This document shows, piece by piece, positions 63,492-64,000 of a stretch of 64,000 bases of DNA (the first letter of the stretch is position 1; each line of letters starts with the position of its first letter). Below the pieces are notes generated by a model that ran no database searches, was not told the origin of the DNA, and was given only the letters and a program-made list of their open reading frames with translations. A program made the translations under genes and the position numbers. Source of the stretch: SG-bin9 sp049323835 (GTDB lineage Bacteria > Pseudomonadota > Alphaproteobacteria > Rhizobiales > Xanthobacteraceae); assembly GCA_049323835.1 (NCBI GenBank), contig JBMOOJ010000075.1:50341-114340 (forward strand). The letters run 5' to 3'.

Positions 63492-64000
63492 CGGACGTCT
63501 CCGACCGATTTCGCGAAACGCGGATCGAGCAGATCGCGCAGGCCGTCGCCGACCATGTTCACCGCGAGCACGGTGAGCGCGACCAGAAGGCCCGGAGCGA
63601 TGATGAGCTGCGGCGCGATCTGAAAGTAGTTGCGGCCGTCGGCCATGATGTTTCCCCAGCTCGGCGTCTCGCTCGGCGTGCCCATGCCGAGGAAAGACAG
63701 CGACGCTTCGAGCAGGATCGCGGCCGACGCGGCGAAGGTGGCCTGCACGATGACCGGCGCGAGAATGTTCGGCAGGACGTGCCGCAGGATCAGCATGACC
63801 TTGCGCGTTCCCATGCTGACGGCGGCTTCGACGTACGCTTCATTGCGCACCGTGAGCACGACGCTGCGGGTGAGCCGCACCACGCGCGGGATTTCGGGCA
63901 GGGTGATCGCGATGATCACGGTCTGAAGCGTCGCGCCGAAGATGCTCACGACCATGATCGCGAACAGGATGGCGGGAATCGCCATCGCGCCGTCCATGAT
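63488..64000 (-). CDS. Peptide-type ABC transporter permease (DppC type), N-terminus beyond window
   Basis: The frame enters from the right edge and covers the last 170 residues. The EAA-loop region EAYVEAAVSMGTRKVMLILRH, quoted in part, and the membrane segments GLLVALTVLAVNMVGDGLRD, quoted in part, are the usual DppC C-terminus. The ATG nearest to the edge is unlikely to be the true start. It overlaps the fused-ATPase gene by four bases. Confidence 0.9.
   Translation of the reverse strand: MMDGAMAIPAILFAIMVVSIFGATLQTVIIAITLPEIPRVVRLTRSVVLTVRNEAYVEAAVSMGTRKVMLILRHVLPNILAPVIVQATFAASAAILLEASLSFLGMGTPSETPSWGNIMADGRNYFQIAPQLIIAPGLLVALTVLAVNMVGDGLRDLLDPRFAKSVGDVR

Overview
The window is high-GC DNA from an alphaproteobacterium. 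The gene set (Frc/Oxc oxalate genes, many Bug/TTT, Liv- and Dpp-type transporters, a MdeB-like E1) and the intergenic palindromic repeats suggest the Bradyrhizobium/Rhodopseudomonas/Afipia side of the Hyphomicrobiales; this placement is inferred from protein families and recalled repeat types, not from a marker gene. No rRNA, tRNA, CRISPR, phage or transposase gene was seen. The left edge cuts a fumarylacetoacetate hydrolase-family gene and the right edge cuts a peptide-type ABC permease gene.

Region 1 (about 2-22.8 kb) is an oxalate/formate utilisation region. On the minus strand lie a CBS-domain gene, sucC-sucD paralogues, a tripartite tricarboxylate transporter (tctC-tctB-tctA), frc (formyl-CoA:oxalate CoA-transferase), oxc (oxalyl-CoA decarboxylase) and a GntR/FCD regulator. 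On the plus strand lie an ADP-forming acyl-CoA synthetase, an IclR regulator, gcl (glyoxylate carboligase) and a two-gene NAD-linked formate dehydrogenase. A 17-bp inverted repeat of form TGGYAT-N5-ATRCCA occurs six times: before the CBS gene, before sucC, before tctC, twice in the gntR/acyl-CoA synthetase divergent region, and before the formate dehydrogenase. The simplest reading is one GntR-controlled regulon in which the TTT system imports oxalate or a related acid, Frc and Oxc make formyl-CoA, CO2 and formate, formate dehydrogenase makes NADH, and the ADP-forming ligases prime or balance the CoA pool. The transporter substrate and ligase roles are inference.

Region 2 (22.8-31 kb) holds ferredoxin-NADP reductase divergent from an enamidase-like amidohydrolase with a shared 22-bp palindrome between them, then about 1.1 kb of gene-free DNA made of palindromic repeats, then an Lrp/AsnC regulator divergent from a homodimeric 2-oxoacid dehydrogenase E1 (MdeB-like), an M20 peptidase and a periplasmic-binding-like protein.

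Region 3 (31-49.1 kb) is a catabolic island: a nitrate/taurine-type binding protein with a fused ATPase-permease, a YtcJ-type amidohydrolase, a second GntR/FCD regulator divergent from a ligB-ligA extradiol dioxygenase pair, a Liv-type ABC importer, a DUF1989 protein, an acetamidase/formamidase, a second, closely related amidohydrolase, two alpha/beta hydrolases and a Crp/Fnr regulator. From the DUF1989 gene to the second amidohydrolase, every junction is a 4-base overlap. The substrate is unknown but looks like an amide-bearing compound, possibly aromatic.

Region 4 (49.1-64 kb) is a peptide/gamma-glutamyl type region: a minus-strand operon of a gamma-glutamyltransferase-like enzyme, a DUF1028 protein and a complete Dpp-type ABC importer, divergent from a Tm-1-like (UPF0261) gene, a HAD hydrolase and a second GGT-like gene, followed by a MarR regulator and the start of a second Dpp-type importer with fused ATPases.
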